This document shows, in pieces, positions 26,890-35,473 of a DNA stretch of 64,000 nt (within the stretch, counting starts at the first letter, position 1; each line of letters opens with the position of its first letter). The notes below the pieces were generated by a model. That model searched no databases, was not told the origin of the DNA, and worked only from the letters and a program-made list of their open reading frames with translations. The position numbers and the translations under genes are program-made. Source of the DNA: Acidobacteriota bacterium (GTDB lineage: Bacteria > Acidobacteriota > Vicinamibacteria > Vicinamibacterales > JAFNAJ01); assembly GCA_023384575.1 (NCBI GenBank), contig JAHDVP010000001.1:119138-183137 (forward strand), in the 5' to 3' direction.

Positions 26890-28293
26890 TCACGGCGATC
26901 GCCGATTCGCGCGGACCAGCACGTCGAGCGTGTCAGGGCGCGCGTTGTGGAAGTCGAGTCGGACGCGCCCATCGGGTTCGCGCACGACGGTCGCCGGCAC
27001 GGACACCGCGGTGACGTACCACCCGGCCGGCAGCACCATGGTGTTCCTGGGCCGTCCGAAGCTGCGCCGCCAGACGAGCGTCTCGCCGACCAGCCCGTAG
27101 CGGTCAGGGTCGGTGTAGGTCTCCGAGATGCGCAGCCTCACCGACGTTCCCGCCTTCACCGCCGGAAATCGGACGACCACGACCTCCGATCCGTCCGTCA
27201 CCGGCTCGCCGATGTCGATCCCCGTCTTCGTGATGGCCTCGCCTCGCAGCGTCTCGACCTCGAGCGCCTCGCCAGTGTCGAGCACGTGCGCCGCCGGGTT
27301 CGACACACGACTGCCCGCACGGACGATGTTCAGGTAGCGGTCGGTCCCTGGCCGCGATTCGGTGTAGTCGTGGAAGAGATCGAAGGCGTGGGTCTCGGGT
27401 GGCTGAAGGAAGTACACGATCTCGCGGTCCTGGACGGCGCGTTCGCCAATGTGGACCGAGGCCGACGCGGCGAGGATGGGGTTGGCAGCCGCCGGGGCTG
27501 AAGCCCCGGCCCGACGTGACGAGGGATCGGCGCTGCCGGGGAAAGCCCCGGCGCGACGTGATGGGGGGTCGGTGCTGTCAGGCGAAGCCCCGGCGCCGCG
27601 GGAACCCGTACGGTCGGGCCGGGTTGCACCCTTCTCGCCCCCGGCCAGTCGCGTCGCCCTCAATACCAGCGACACGGCATCCGGGTTCGTGTTCATGAAG
27701 CTCAGCGCGATCCGCCCATCGTCCATCGTGAAGATCTGCGACGGCATGTTGGACGCGACGAGCTCGTACCCCGCCGGCAGGACGATGCGGTTGCGCTTGA
27801 TGCCGAGCGAGCGGCGGAACACGAGGCCGTCGTCGTCGGGCGCGTAGCTCTGCGCGTCGAGGTAGGTCTTGTCGATGCGAATACGTTGCTCGCCGTTCTC
27901 GGGCACGGGACGGGCGAGGCGCACCTTGATGTAGTCGGTGTCGAGTGCCGCGTCGGGGTGGCCCTCCGCTCTCGCCTGCGCCCCGGACACCACGTCCCAC
28001 TCGAGCGGCTGCCCGGTGGCGAGGTCGACGACGCGCTCGTCGGTGGCCACGCTGCCCTTCCTGATCGTGTTGAAGTAGAAGCGCGCGCCGGACGTCGTGG
28101 CCGTGACGTCGTACAGGATGCGGAACCGGTGTGATTCGGGCGCGAGCAGTTCGTAGGAGGTGAAGTCGTCGGCCTGCGTCTGCCGTGGCCCCGCTGGCGG
28201 GCTCGCTGCCGGCGGCGCCGTCGGGTTCTGGGCAGCGCAGGGCGGGGCCAGCAACGCGACGAGCAGGGCGAGAAGCGGGGTGCGTTTGAGCAC
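26890..28293 (-). CDS. Secreted protein of two duplicated beta-rich halves joined by a repeat-encoded linker
   Basis: A 467-residue protein with a signal peptide (LLALLVALLAPPCAAQ). Two halves align: YELLAPESHRFRILYDVT with YFLQPPETHAFDLFHDYT, and VFRRSLGIKRNRIVLPAGYE with VWRRSFGRPRNTMVLPAGWY, each followed by DDGRIALSF or PDGRVRLDF. The linker (about 225-270) has a 14-residue period (AGASPDSTDPPSRR, then AGAFPGSADPSSRR) that comes from a 42-bp palindromic DNA repeat. The start is GTG with GGGGGA just upstream. It follows the MFS gene by 39 bp and probably ends that operon. I recognise no named family. Confidence 0.75.
   Translation of the reverse strand: MLKRTPLLALLVALLAPPCAAQNPTAPPAASPPAGPRQTQADDFTSYELLAPESHRFRILYDVTATTSGARFYFNTIRKGSVATDERVVDLATGQPLEWDVVSGAQARAEGHPDAALDTDYIKVRLARPVPENGEQRIRIDKTYLDAQSYAPDDDGLVFRRSLGIKRNRIVLPAGYELVASNMPSQIFTMDDGRIALSFMNTNPDAVSLVLRATRLAGGEKGATRPDRTGSRGAGASPDSTDPPSRRAGAFPGSADPSSRRAGASAPAAANPILAASASVHIGERAVQDREIVYFLQPPETHAFDLFHDYTESRPGTDRYLNIVRAGSRVSNPAAHVLDTGEALEVETLRGEAITKTGIDIGEPVTDGSEVVVVRFPAVKAGTSVRLRISETYTDPDRYGLVGETLVWRRSFGRPRNTMVLPAGWYVTAVSVPATVVREPDGRVRLDFHNARPDTLDVLVRANRRSP
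27491..27605. repeat. 42-bp tandem repeat with palindrome inside a coding region
   Basis: Units begin with AAGCCCCGGC at 27501, 27543 and 27585, giving about 2.3 copies of 42 bp. A perfect 9-2-9 palindrome (GCCGGGGCTGAAGCCCCGGC) spans 27491-27510. The period is a multiple of three, so it stays in frame in the gene on the minus strand and encodes the 14-residue linker repeat. Confidence 0.8.
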
Positions 28294-28332
28294 GATGTCC
28301 CCCAGGGGATCGGCGTCCGCGGATTCGCGACG

Positions 28333-29589
28333 TCAGGCGAGCGCCCGACCCTTCGTCTCCGGAATGAACGTCCACATCCCGGCGGCCGCGAGGAACGCCA
28401 CCGCCGAGAGCGACAGGGCCACGCCGAACCCTTCGGTCTGCGCGAGGCTGCCCACGGCAAACGGCGCCACGGCGCTCGCGACTCGGCCGATGTTGTAGGT
28501 GAAGCCCTGCGCGGTGGCGCGGATCGCGGTGGGATAAACCTCTGCAGTCACCGCGCCGAACCCGCTGAAGTAGCCGGTGCCGAAGAACGCGACGAACGGT
28601 CCGAGCAGCAGGAGAACGATCGGCTGCCTGGTGCTCGCGTAGGCGAGCATCAGCACGGCGGCGGCCAGCAGGTAGACGACGTAGGTGCGCTTCCGGCCGA
28701 ACGCGTCGCTCACGAAGCCGAACGTCACGTAGCCGAACCACATCCCGACCTGCATCGCCACGACGAGGGCCGACATCGCGGTCGTGCTGAGCCCGATGCC
28801 TCCGTCGCCCGCCGGCAGCGACAGGTAGGCGGGAATCCACAGGTTGAAGCCCCACCAGGCGAACATCGTGCAGGCGTTCATCAGGGTGATGGCGACGGTG
28901 AGGCGGCCGAGCGGGCCGCTGAACAGTCCGGCGAACCCGGGCCGGTCGGCGCGTGGCACCTCGCGGCTCCGGTGCCACAGCTCCGGCTCCTTCACGCGGC
29001 GCCGGACCCACAGCGTGAAGAACGCGGGCAGGATGCCGACGAAGAACACCGCCCGCCAGCCGAAGGTTGGCATCACGAGGGCCGTGACGACGGCCGCTGC
29101 GGCATAGCCGACGGCCCACGAGCTCTGCATGATGCCGAGCGCCTTCCCCCGGTGTTCGGCGGGCCACGTCTCCGACACGAGTGCCGCGCCGCTTGCCCAC
29201 TCGCCGCCCATGCCGAGGCCGAGGAACACGCGGAAGACCGCCAGTTGCAGCACGTTCTGCGCCAGGCCGCATGCGGCCGTGAACACCGAGTAGATCAGGA
29301 TGCTCGCCATCAGCGCACGCGTGCGCCCGAAGCGGTCGGCGACGAGGCCGAAGATGACGCCTCCCGCGGCAGACGCGACGAGGGTCAGCGAGCCGAGGAA
29401 CCCCGCCGTGCCCTTCGTCATCTCGAGATCGCCCATGAGCGCGGCGAGCACGAGCGCGTAGAGCATCACGTCGAAGGCGTCGAGCATCCAGCCGAGCGAT
29501 GCCGCGATGAGCGCTCGACGCGCCTCGGGCGTGGCGACGCGCCACCACCCGAGCAGTCCATCCGCCAGGGGCGCCGGCGCGACGCTCAT
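28333..29589 (-). CDS. MFS transporter, metabolite:H+ symporter-like
   Basis: A 418-residue major facilitator with about 12 membrane helices. GWMLDAFDVMLYALV in helix 1 and GLVADRFGRTRAL between helices 2 and 3 are typical of aromatic-acid/sialic-acid type symporters, and FVSDAFGRKRT is the matching loop in the second half. Its ATG overlaps the hyuB stop as ATGA, so it is likely translated with the hydantoinase genes and may import their substrate, such as a hydantoin, oxoproline or related cyclic amide. The precise substrate cannot be told. Confidence 0.9.
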   Translation of the reverse strand: MSVAPAPLADGLLGWWRVATPEARRALIAASLGWMLDAFDVMLYALVLAALMGDLEMTKGTAGFLGSLTLVASAAGGVIFGLVADRFGRTRALMASILIYSVFTAACGLAQNVLQLAVFRVFLGLGMGGEWASGAALVSETWPAEHRGKALGIMQSSWAVGYAAAAVVTALVMPTFGWRAVFFVGILPAFFTLWVRRRVKEPELWHRSREVPRADRPGFAGLFSGPLGRLTVAITLMNACTMFAWWGFNLWIPAYLSLPAGDGGIGLSTTAMSALVVAMQVGMWFGYVTFGFVSDAFGRKRTYVVYLLAAAVLMLAYASTRQPIVLLLLGPFVAFFGTGYFSGFGAVTAEVYPTAIRATAQGFTYNIGRVASAVAPFAVGSLAQTEGFGVALSLSAVAFLAAAGMWTFIPETKGRALA

Positions 29590-31172
29590 CGCGGGGCCTC
29601 GTCGTCGGCAGCGCCGAAGCCGCCTCCGCCCGGGGTCTCGATCAGCAGGCGGTCCCCCGGCCGCAGTTCCAGTCGGGCCTTGGACGGCAGGATCTCTTCA
29701 CGCCCGTCGGCGCGGATCACGGTGTTGCGGCCACTGCCGCCCGGCCCGCCGCCCTGCACGCCGTACGGACGCGACCGTCGGCGTTCGGAGAGCACCGTCA
29801 CGGCCGCCTCGGCGAGGGCCTCGTACTCGCGCACGAGGCCCTCGCCGCCAGGGTAGCGCCCCGCGCCGGCGCTGCCCCGCCGCAGCCTGTACTGCCGGAT
29901 CCGCACGGGCAGGTAGTGCTCGATCGCCTCGACGGGCGTGTTTCGCGTGTTGCTCATGTGCGTGTGCACGCCGCTCACGCCGGCCAGGCCGTTGCGGCCG
30001 CCCATGCCGCCGCCAAGCGTCTCGTAGTAGGCGAACCGGCGACCGGTCCGGGGGTCGACGCCGCCGAGCGTGACGTTGTTCATCGTCCCCTGGCTCGCCG
30101 CCGGCACGACGTCCGGCAGCGCCTGCGCCAGCGCGCCGAGCACGACGTCGGTGATGCGCTGCGAGGTCTCCACGTTGCCGCCGGCGACGGCCGCCGGCCG
30201 CACGGCGTTGACCAGACTGCCCTCGGGCGCGACAACGGCGATCGCCCGCGAGACGCCTGCGTTGTAGAGCACGTCGTCGCCGACCAGACAGCGGAACGCG
30301 TAGAGGGTGGCCGAGAGCGTGATGGCGTAGTTGGCGTTGACGCCGCCAGGCGTCTGCGGCGCGCTCCCGGTGAAGTCGACGGTCGCGCTGTCGCCCGCAA
30401 CGCGCACTGCGACCCGAATCGGCAGCGCCGCCTCACCGATCCCGTCGTCGTCGAGCGCGTCCTCGAACCCGTAGGTCCCGTCGGGAATCGACGCGATGGC
30501 GTGCCTGATCACGCGCTCGGTGTAGTCCTGCACGGCCTTCGCGTACGCCACGACCTTCGCGCGCCCGTACTTCGCAACGATGTCGCGCAGCCGCGTCTCG
30601 GCGACGCGGTTGGCGGCGACCTGCGCCGTGAGGTCGCCCTCGCGCTCGTCGGGCGTGCGCACGTTGGCCCGGATGAGCGCGAGGACGTCGGCCACGATCT
30701 CACCTCGCCGCGCGAACCGCACGGGCGGGATGACGAGCCCCTCCTGGTAGATCTCGCTCGCGAGCGGCATCGAGCCCGGCGACATGCCGCCAACGTCCGA
30801 GTGGTGCGCGCGGTTGGCGACGTAGAAGGCGGGCCGCCCGCGACGCGAGAGGAACACGGGCGAGACGAGCGTGATGTCGGGCAGGTGCGTGCCACCCTGG
30901 AACGGGTCGTTCAGGGCGACGATGTCGCCCGGCGCCATGTCGACGTGGTCGATGGCCGCACGCACGGAGAGCGGCATCGCCCCGAGGTGCACGGGCAAAT
31001 GGTCGCCCTGCGCGATCGTCTGTCCGGCCGCGTCGTAGATGGCGCACGAGTAGTCGAGCCGCTCCTTGATGTTCGGCGAGAAGCCGGTGCGACACAACGT
31101 GACGCCCATCTCCTCGGCCACCGAGACGAAGAGGTTCTTGAAGATCTCGAACTCGACCGGATCGATGCGCAT
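29586..31172 (-). CDS. hyuB: Hydantoinase/oxoprolinase subunit B
   Basis: A 528-residue HyuB-family protein, starting [20 protein letters not shown], with the hallmark [16 protein letters not shown] and [20 protein letters not shown]; the C-terminal GGGGFG glycine run is also typical. With HyuA it forms ATP-dependent enzymes opening five-membered cyclic amides (N-methylhydantoinase, 5-oxoprolinase) or, in related cases, acetone carboxylase. It is encoded 133 bp after hyuA on the same strand and overlaps the MFS gene. Substrate specificity is not readable from the sequence. Confidence 0.94.
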   Translation of the reverse strand: MRIDPVEFEIFKNLFVSVAEEMGVTLCRTGFSPNIKERLDYSCAIYDAAGQTIAQGDHLPVHLGAMPLSVRAAIDHVDMAPGDIVALNDPFQGGTHLPDITLVSPVFLSRRGRPAFYVANRAHHSDVGGMSPGSMPLASEIYQEGLVIPPVRFARRGEIVADVLALIRANVRTPDEREGDLTAQVAANRVAETRLRDIVAKYGRAKVVAYAKAVQDYTERVIRHAIASIPDGTYGFEDALDDDGIGEAALPIRVAVRVAGDSATVDFTGSAPQTPGGVNANYAITLSATLYAFRCLVGDDVLYNAGVSRAIAVVAPEGSLVNAVRPAAVAGGNVETSQRITDVVLGALAQALPDVVPAASQGTMNNVTLGGVDPRTGRRFAYYETLGGGMGGRNGLAGVSGVHTHMSNTRNTPVEAIEHYLPVRIRQYRLRRGSAGAGRYPGGEGLVREYEALAEAAVTVLSERRRSRPYGVQGGGPGGSGRNTVIRADGREEILPSKARLELRPGDRLLIETPGGGGFGAADDEAPR

Positions 31173-31305
31173 GCGTGAACCTCGCCGCCACGCTGAGTCA
31201 GGCGCGGCCGGACCGCCTCGGCGGCTGTCGCCTCCAACTTGGCTGCCTTCGGCCTTGCTCAGGCCGGGAGAGCCCCGGCGCCACGGACCCTCACGGGCCC
31301 CGGCG

Positions 31306-33288
31306 CTAGCGGCTCCGGCGCCCGAGGCGCGTCGCCATCAGATTGCCCCAGTCATCCACGTGGAACGCGAACCCGGGCGGCACGACGGTGGTCGCCTCGG
31401 CTCCCGCCACGACCGCCGGGCCGTCGGCCCGGTGCCCGGGCGTCAGGGCCTCGCGATGGTAGACGGGCGTGTCGACCGGCCGGCCGCCGAAGACCGCCCG
31501 CTGGCACCGCATGGGCACCGCGTCCCGCGCGACGACCGGCTCGTGCGGCAGGGACGGCTTCAGCGTCACCCCGACCGCCTTGACGCGGACGTTGACGACC
31601 TCCACCGGGCGCGACCGGTTGGCATACCCGTAGAGCCGCTCGTGCCGCCGGTCGAACTCCTCGCGGTAGCCGGACTGCCAGGGCACGGCGATCTCGTAGG
31701 CCTGCCCCAGGTAGCGCACGTCGAGCCCGCGCTCGAGACGCACGCGTTGGCCCGAGAACCCTTCACGGGCGAGATCGGCCACGGCCCGCGCGACGAGCGG
31801 GGCGAGCGCCTCGTCGACGTCGGCCGGCGAGAGCGTATCGGCCCGTCGCAGGAGGGTGTGCGAGTAGTCGCGCGTGACGTCGGACAACAACATGCCGAGC
31901 GCTGACAGCACGCCGGCATGCCTCGGCACGATGACGGTCGCGATGTCGAGCGCCGCCGCAAGGTCGCAGGCGTGCATACCGCCCGCGCCGCCGAAGGCGA
32001 CGAGCGCGAAATCGCGCGGGTCGTGGCCTCGCTCGACCGACACGACACGGATGGCCCGTTCCATGTTGGCATTGGCGATGCGGACGATGCCCTCGGCGAG
32101 CGCGACGGGCGAGAGACCGACCCGCGCGGCGAACTCGGCGAGTCGTGCAGTGGCCCGGCCCGCGTCGAGCGTCATGCGGCCGCCGAGAAACGTTCCGGGA
32201 TCGAGACGGCCGAGCAGCAGGTTGGCGTCGGTCACCGTCACCTCGTCGCCGGTGCCGTAACACACCGGGCCGGGGTCGGCACCGGCGCTGCGCGGGCCGA
32301 CGCGCAGCGCACCTCCGGTGTCCACGAACGCGATCGACCCGCCGCCCGCCCCCACCGTGTGGATGTCGATCATCGGCACGCGAACAGGACACTCACCAAC
32401 CACCGACTCGGTCGTGAACGCCAGGCCCCCGTCGACGAGCGTCACGTCCGTCGAGGTCCCGCCCATGTCGAAGCCAATCGCGCGGGAGAAGCCCGCGGCC
32501 ACGGCCACGGCGTGCGCGCCTACCGCGCCGGCTGCCGGCCCCGACAGGATCGTCTGCACCGCAGCGGCCTTCGCCGCCGCCGCCGAGATCGATCCGCCGT
32601 TGGACTGCATGATCGAGAGCCGCGTCCCCGCGCCGAGCCGCTCCTCGAGCCTCGCCAGGTAGCGAGCCATGAGCGGGGTCACGTAGGCATTGACCGCCGT
32701 CGTGCTCCATCGCTCGAATTCCCGGTACTCGGGCAGGACGCGGTGCGAGGCCGACACGGTGAGCCCGTCCGCCTCGAGGCGCGCGGCCAGCCGCGCTTCG
32801 TGCGCCGGGTTGGCGTAGGAGTGCAGCAGGCACACCGCCACCGATTCGGCGCCGAGCCCGCTCACGGCCGCGGCGACGCGTTCCACCTCGGCCTCGGCGA
32901 GCGACTCGACGACACCGCCGTCAGCCGACAGGCGCTCGGCCACGCTCACGACGTCGCCCGGTTCGACGATGGGCTGGCGGTCGAGAACGAGGAAGTTGTA
33001 GAGCTCGCGTCGGGTCTGCCGGCCGATGCGCAGGACGTCCTCGAACCCACGCGTGGCGACGAGCACGACGCGGGCGCCCTTGCGCTCGAGCACGGCGTTG
33101 GTCGCCACCGTCGAGCCGTGGACCACGTCCTCGACGTGGACGTCACCCGCCAGCTCGCGGAGGCCCGCCACGATGGCGCGCGACGGGTCGTCGGGCGTGG
33201 ACCGGACCTTGTGCACGCGCAGGCCTCCCTCGTCGAGCATGACGAGGTCGGTGAAGGTCCCCCCGGTATCGACGCCGATGCGCTTCAT
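31306..33288 (-). CDS. hyuA: Hydantoinase/oxoprolinase subunit A
   Basis: A 660-residue HyuA-family ATPase-like subunit. The N-terminus MKRIGVDTGGTFTDLVMLD is the phosphate-binding motif of the actin-like ATPase fold; HGSTVATNAVLERKGA and IGFDMGGTSTDV are further signatures. It phosphorylates or activates the cyclic amide that HyuB helps hydrolyse. It lies 19 bp after a small membrane protein gene and upstream of hyuB. The spacer to hyuB holds GC-rich imperfect inverted repeats. Length is slightly below the average of about 690, with no missing motif noticed. Confidence 0.94.
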   Translation of the reverse strand: MKRIGVDTGGTFTDLVMLDEGGLRVHKVRSTPDDPSRAIVAGLRELAGDVHVEDVVHGSTVATNAVLERKGARVVLVATRGFEDVLRIGRQTRRELYNFLVLDRQPIVEPGDVVSVAERLSADGGVVESLAEAEVERVAAAVSGLGAESVAVCLLHSYANPAHEARLAARLEADGLTVSASHRVLPEYREFERWSTTAVNAYVTPLMARYLARLEERLGAGTRLSIMQSNGGSISAAAAKAAAVQTILSGPAAGAVGAHAVAVAAGFSRAIGFDMGGTSTDVTLVDGGLAFTTESVVGECPVRVPMIDIHTVGAGGGSIAFVDTGGALRVGPRSAGADPGPVCYGTGDEVTVTDANLLLGRLDPGTFLGGRMTLDAGRATARLAEFAARVGLSPVALAEGIVRIANANMERAIRVVSVERGHDPRDFALVAFGGAGGMHACDLAAALDIATVIVPRHAGVLSALGMLLSDVTRDYSHTLLRRADTLSPADVDEALAPLVARAVADLAREGFSGQRVRLERGLDVRYLGQAYEIAVPWQSGYREEFDRRHERLYGYANRSRPVEVVNVRVKAVGVTLKPSLPHEPVVARDAVPMRCQRAVFGGRPVDTPVYHREALTPGHRADGPAVVAGAEATTVVPPGFAFHVDDWGNLMATRLGRRSR

Positions 33289-33307
33289 CGTCGGCTGGCG
33301 CCCGTGC

Positions 33308-33772
33308 CTACCAGAAGCGGAAGAGCGGACGGCCGTCGGCCATGCCGGGCCACGGGATGCCCGCGAGCAGTGCGACGAGCGCGAGGCCGAAGAACACGAG
33401 CGCCGCCCGGTGTCGTCCCGCGTCGGTGGCCGCTTTGCGCGAGCGCGCTCGGCCGACGTGCGTGAAGCCCAGGGCGACGAGCATCATGACGAGGTGCTCG
33501 ACCGCCCAGAACCGCGTGGCCGCCTCCTTCATCGCGGCGCCCATGTCGGCAAAGGCGTTGCGCGTGATGGGGCTGAGCACCCCGTAGAGCAGCAGACCGA
33601 TGACGAGCTGGACGTCCATCGACATCGTGAACCACCGCCCGGCGGCCGCGTCCTGGGGCAGCCAGGCCCGCCGTCCGACCAGGCCGGCCGCCGCGCGGAC
33701 GATGGCGTACAGTGCGAGCGCCAGGACCACCCAGCGCAGGATGTTGTGAACGACGAGCGCAGACAGGTACAT
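33308..33772 (-). CDS. Small four-helix membrane protein
   Basis: A 154-residue membrane protein with hydrophobic segments at about 5-27, 48-66, 86-104 and 125-143. The N-terminal MYLSALVVHNILRWVVLALA resembles small proteins often labelled cytochrome b-like in Bacteroidota and Acidobacteriota. It keeps H9 in helix 1 and H91 in FWAVEHLVMML, but heme binding is unproven. I chose the ATG at 33772 because GAGGA lies 7 bases upstream; longer in-frame starts exist at 33796 and 33847. It precedes hyuA by 19 bp and is divergent from the copper chaperone gene. Confidence 0.7.
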   Translation of the reverse strand: MYLSALVVHNILRWVVLALALYAIVRAAAGLVGRRAWLPQDAAAGRWFTMSMDVQLVIGLLLYGVLSPITRNAFADMGAAMKEAATRFWAVEHLVMMLVALGFTHVGRARSRKAATDAGRHRAALVFFGLALVALLAGIPWPGMADGRPLFRFW

Positions 33773-33864
33773 GGAGGAATCCTCGATGCCCCGCATGGTA
33801 CTCGATTCCTGCGCAGCGCGGACGGTCCCGCCGAAAGCGCCCCTCACCGGACGGACGCGGGTTG

Positions 33865-33870
33865 TATACT
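33865..33870 (+). promoter_or_regulatory. Candidate -10 element for the copper-delivery operon
   Basis: TATACT sits 27 bp before the PCu(A)C start, the same hexamer seen before the S9 peptidase gene at 6674. No clear -35 is present. Confidence 0.35.
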
Positions 33871-33897
33871 CGTCGAGTCTTCCCTGACGGTGCCTTC

Positions 33898-34365
33898 ATG
33901 ATTGACGGTCTTCGTTCGGCACGTTTCGCTCGCCTCCTGCTCGCTCCGGTCGTCATCACGGCGTCGCTCGGTGCGGCCCAGCGCACCCCGGACGGCCTGA
34001 CGGTCGAGGGCGCCTGGGTGCGCATGGTGCCGCGCTCGCAGGCCACGACCGGCGGCTTCCTCACCCTCGTGAACCGCAGCTCGGTGGACCAAGTACTGGT
34101 CGACGCGCGCTCGCCGCGCGCGAAGACCGTCGAGCTCCACGAGATGATCCATGAAGGCGACCGGATGCGCATGCGCCAGGTCGAGCGCATCGTGGTACCG
34201 GCCGGCCAGGCGGTGCAGTTGAAGCCGGGCGGCCTGCACCTCATGCTCTTCGAGGTGACGACGCCCCTTCAGGCCGGAGACAAGGTGCCGATCACCCTCG
34301 TCTTCGACGACGGGTCGACGATCGACGTCGAGGCGGAGGCCCGGATGCCCGAGGGGCATCGATGA
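33898..34365 (+). CDS. PCu(A)C copper chaperone
   Basis: A 155-residue periplasmic copper-binding protein. After a short signal-like segment, the Cu(I) site follows the family pattern exactly: H81, then ten residues, M92, then 21 residues, H114-x-M116 (HLM). These proteins deliver copper to the CuA or CuB centre of cytochrome c oxidase. The gene overlaps the SCO1 gene as ATGA, and that pairing supports the assignment. The signal peptide, MIDGLRSARFARLLLAPVVI then ASLGAAQ, is short but plausible. Confidence 0.92.
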   Translation: MIDGLRSARFARLLLAPVVITASLGAAQRTPDGLTVEGAWVRMVPRSQATTGGFLTLVNRSSVDQVLVDARSPRAKTVELHEMIHEGDRMRMRQVERIVVPAGQAVQLKPGGLHLMLFEVTTPLQAGDKVPITLVFDDGSTIDVEAEARMPEGHR

Positions 34366-35009
34366 CGCGGCCGAGGGCCGTCGACGCGTGGCGTGCCGCG
34401 GCGTGGCTCGTTCTGGGATGCGGGCTGTGGCTGGGGGCTGCCGCGTGTTCGGGAACGCGCGGGCCGGAACCGCCCGACGGGCGGCCCGACATCGAGTCCG
34501 AGCCGCTGCCCATCGGCGGCGACTTCGTGCTCACCTCGCACCGGGGCGAACCCTTCGACCTGAAGGAGGCGCGTGGCAGGGTCGTGCTGCTCTTCTTCGG
34601 GTTCACGCTGTGCCCGGATGTCTGTCCGACGACGCTCGCCACGCTCGCTCGGGTGTCGGAGTTGCTCGGCGACGACCGCTCGCGGATGATGCCCGTCTTC
34701 GTGAGCGTCGACCCCGACCGCGACTCGGCGGAGCGCCTGCAGGAGTACCTCGAGTTCTTCGGGCTCGACGGACACGGTGTCGCCGCAACCGGCACGGCGC
34801 AAGAGATCGACCGCGTGGTGAACCAGTACGCCGCCTTCTACGAGTTCGAGCAATCGACCTCGGAGGCGGGGTACCTGGTGAACCACACGACGACGCTCTA
34901 CCTGATCGACCAGCGGGGCCGTGTGCGGCACCTCTTCAGGTATGGCGACTCGGCGGCGCGCATTGCCGACGGGGTAAGACAGGTGCTGGCCGAGCGCCAG
35001 GAGAGCTGA
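34362..35009 (+). CDS. SCO1/SenC copper-delivery protein
   Basis: A 215-residue thioredoxin-fold protein with the SCO copper motif FTLCPDVCP (CxxxC) and the distant His in LVNHTTTLYLID. The N-terminal hydrophobic segment (about 10-28) ends GAAACSG, which could be a lipoprotein cleavage site or a signal anchor. SCO proteins metallate or reduce the CuA site of cytochrome oxidase together with PCu(A)C, encoded immediately upstream with a 4-bp overlap. No oxidase genes are in the window. Confidence 0.93.
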   Translation: MTRPRAVDAWRAAAWLVLGCGLWLGAAACSGTRGPEPPDGRPDIESEPLPIGGDFVLTSHRGEPFDLKEARGRVVLLFFGFTLCPDVCPTTLATLARVSELLGDDRSRMMPVFVSVDPDRDSAERLQEYLEFFGLDGHGVAATGTAQEIDRVVNQYAAFYEFEQSTSEAGYLVNHTTTLYLIDQRGRVRHLFRYGDSAARIADGVRQVLAERQES

Positions 35010-35298
35010 GCCGCGCCAGCGCGCCGTACATGAGTTGGGGGCGCCGCGCGGTGCGACGCCCCCGTGAACGACACCACCGGACCGGCTCCCCAGCACTCAC
35101 GGCTCCCAGCCGCAAACAGCCCGGTGGCACTCCGTGCTGGTGCAAACCCGACGCCATCACCGCGCGGCGGCGTTGACCCCGCGCTGGCCGCGCGATGGCG
35201 CGGCGTGGAAGCGCGAAATCCCCACGAATCCAGCGAACACGGCCGCGAAGCCATGACGTTTTCGGGAGACCGGTTACGATTCTGGTGATCGGCAGACC

Positions 35299-35334
35299 GG
35301 CCAACCGATTGGCCTGGTGGCCAACCAATTGGCC
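35299..35334. repeat. Two tandem 16-bp inverted repeats
   Basis: GGCCAACCGATTGGCC (35299-35314) and GGCCAACCAATTGGCC (35319-35334) differ by one base and are spaced 20 bp apart. Each is a 6-4-6 hairpin. They may act as a bidirectional terminator or be part of a repeat family. Confidence 0.7.
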
Positions 35335-35394
35335 ACCTGAACCGCCCCCGGCGGGTCCATCGCGGCAGGGCCTTCGGGTGCCGTAGCGGCTGTC

Positions 35395-35458
35395 GTAGCG
35401 GCAGGGGCGTCAGGAGCCGTCGCGGGAGTTTCCAGTGCCGTAGCGGCAGGGGCGTCAG
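35395..35458. repeat. 19-bp direct repeat, two copies at 45-bp spacing
   Basis: GTAGCGGCAGGGGCGTCAG occurs at 35395-35413 and 35440-35458; partial copies (GTAGCGGC) lie just upstream near 35383. The second copy forms half of the adjoining hairpin. Confidence 0.75.
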
Positions 35459-35467
35459 CCCCTGCCG
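35444..35467 (-). terminator. Strong hairpin after the DGQHR gene
   Basis: CGGCAGGGGC, a four-base loop (GTCA) and GCCCCTGCCG form a perfect 10-bp stem 6 bp past the stop of the minus-strand gene. There is no T-run, so it could be a repeat-derived or factor-assisted terminator rather than a classical one. Confidence 0.4.
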
Positions 35468-35473
35468 ACCCCC

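Larger units (their letters stand above)
35010..35473. other. Repeat-rich spacer between convergent genes
   Basis: These 464 bases hold no supported gene. They contain two back-to-back 16-bp inverted repeats (35299-35334), copies of a 19-bp direct repeat and a strong hairpin next to the DGQHR gene stop, all listed separately. The first 280 bases are unremarkable apart from a few short inverted repeats. Confidence 0.5.

Noticed and set aside
31173-31305. Classical terminator between hyuA and hyuB
   Set aside because: The GC-rich inverted repeats are imperfect and lack a T-run; polarity cannot be claimed.
35085-35170. Riboswitch-like short stems before the DGQHR spacer
   Set aside because: No known aptamer core was recognised and the stretch lies downstream of convergent genes, not before a start codon.
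35395-35467. Possible CRISPR-like repeats
   Set aside because: Only two full copies at 45-bp spacing, no consistent spacer size over more units and no cas genes; they look like palindromic intergenic repeats.
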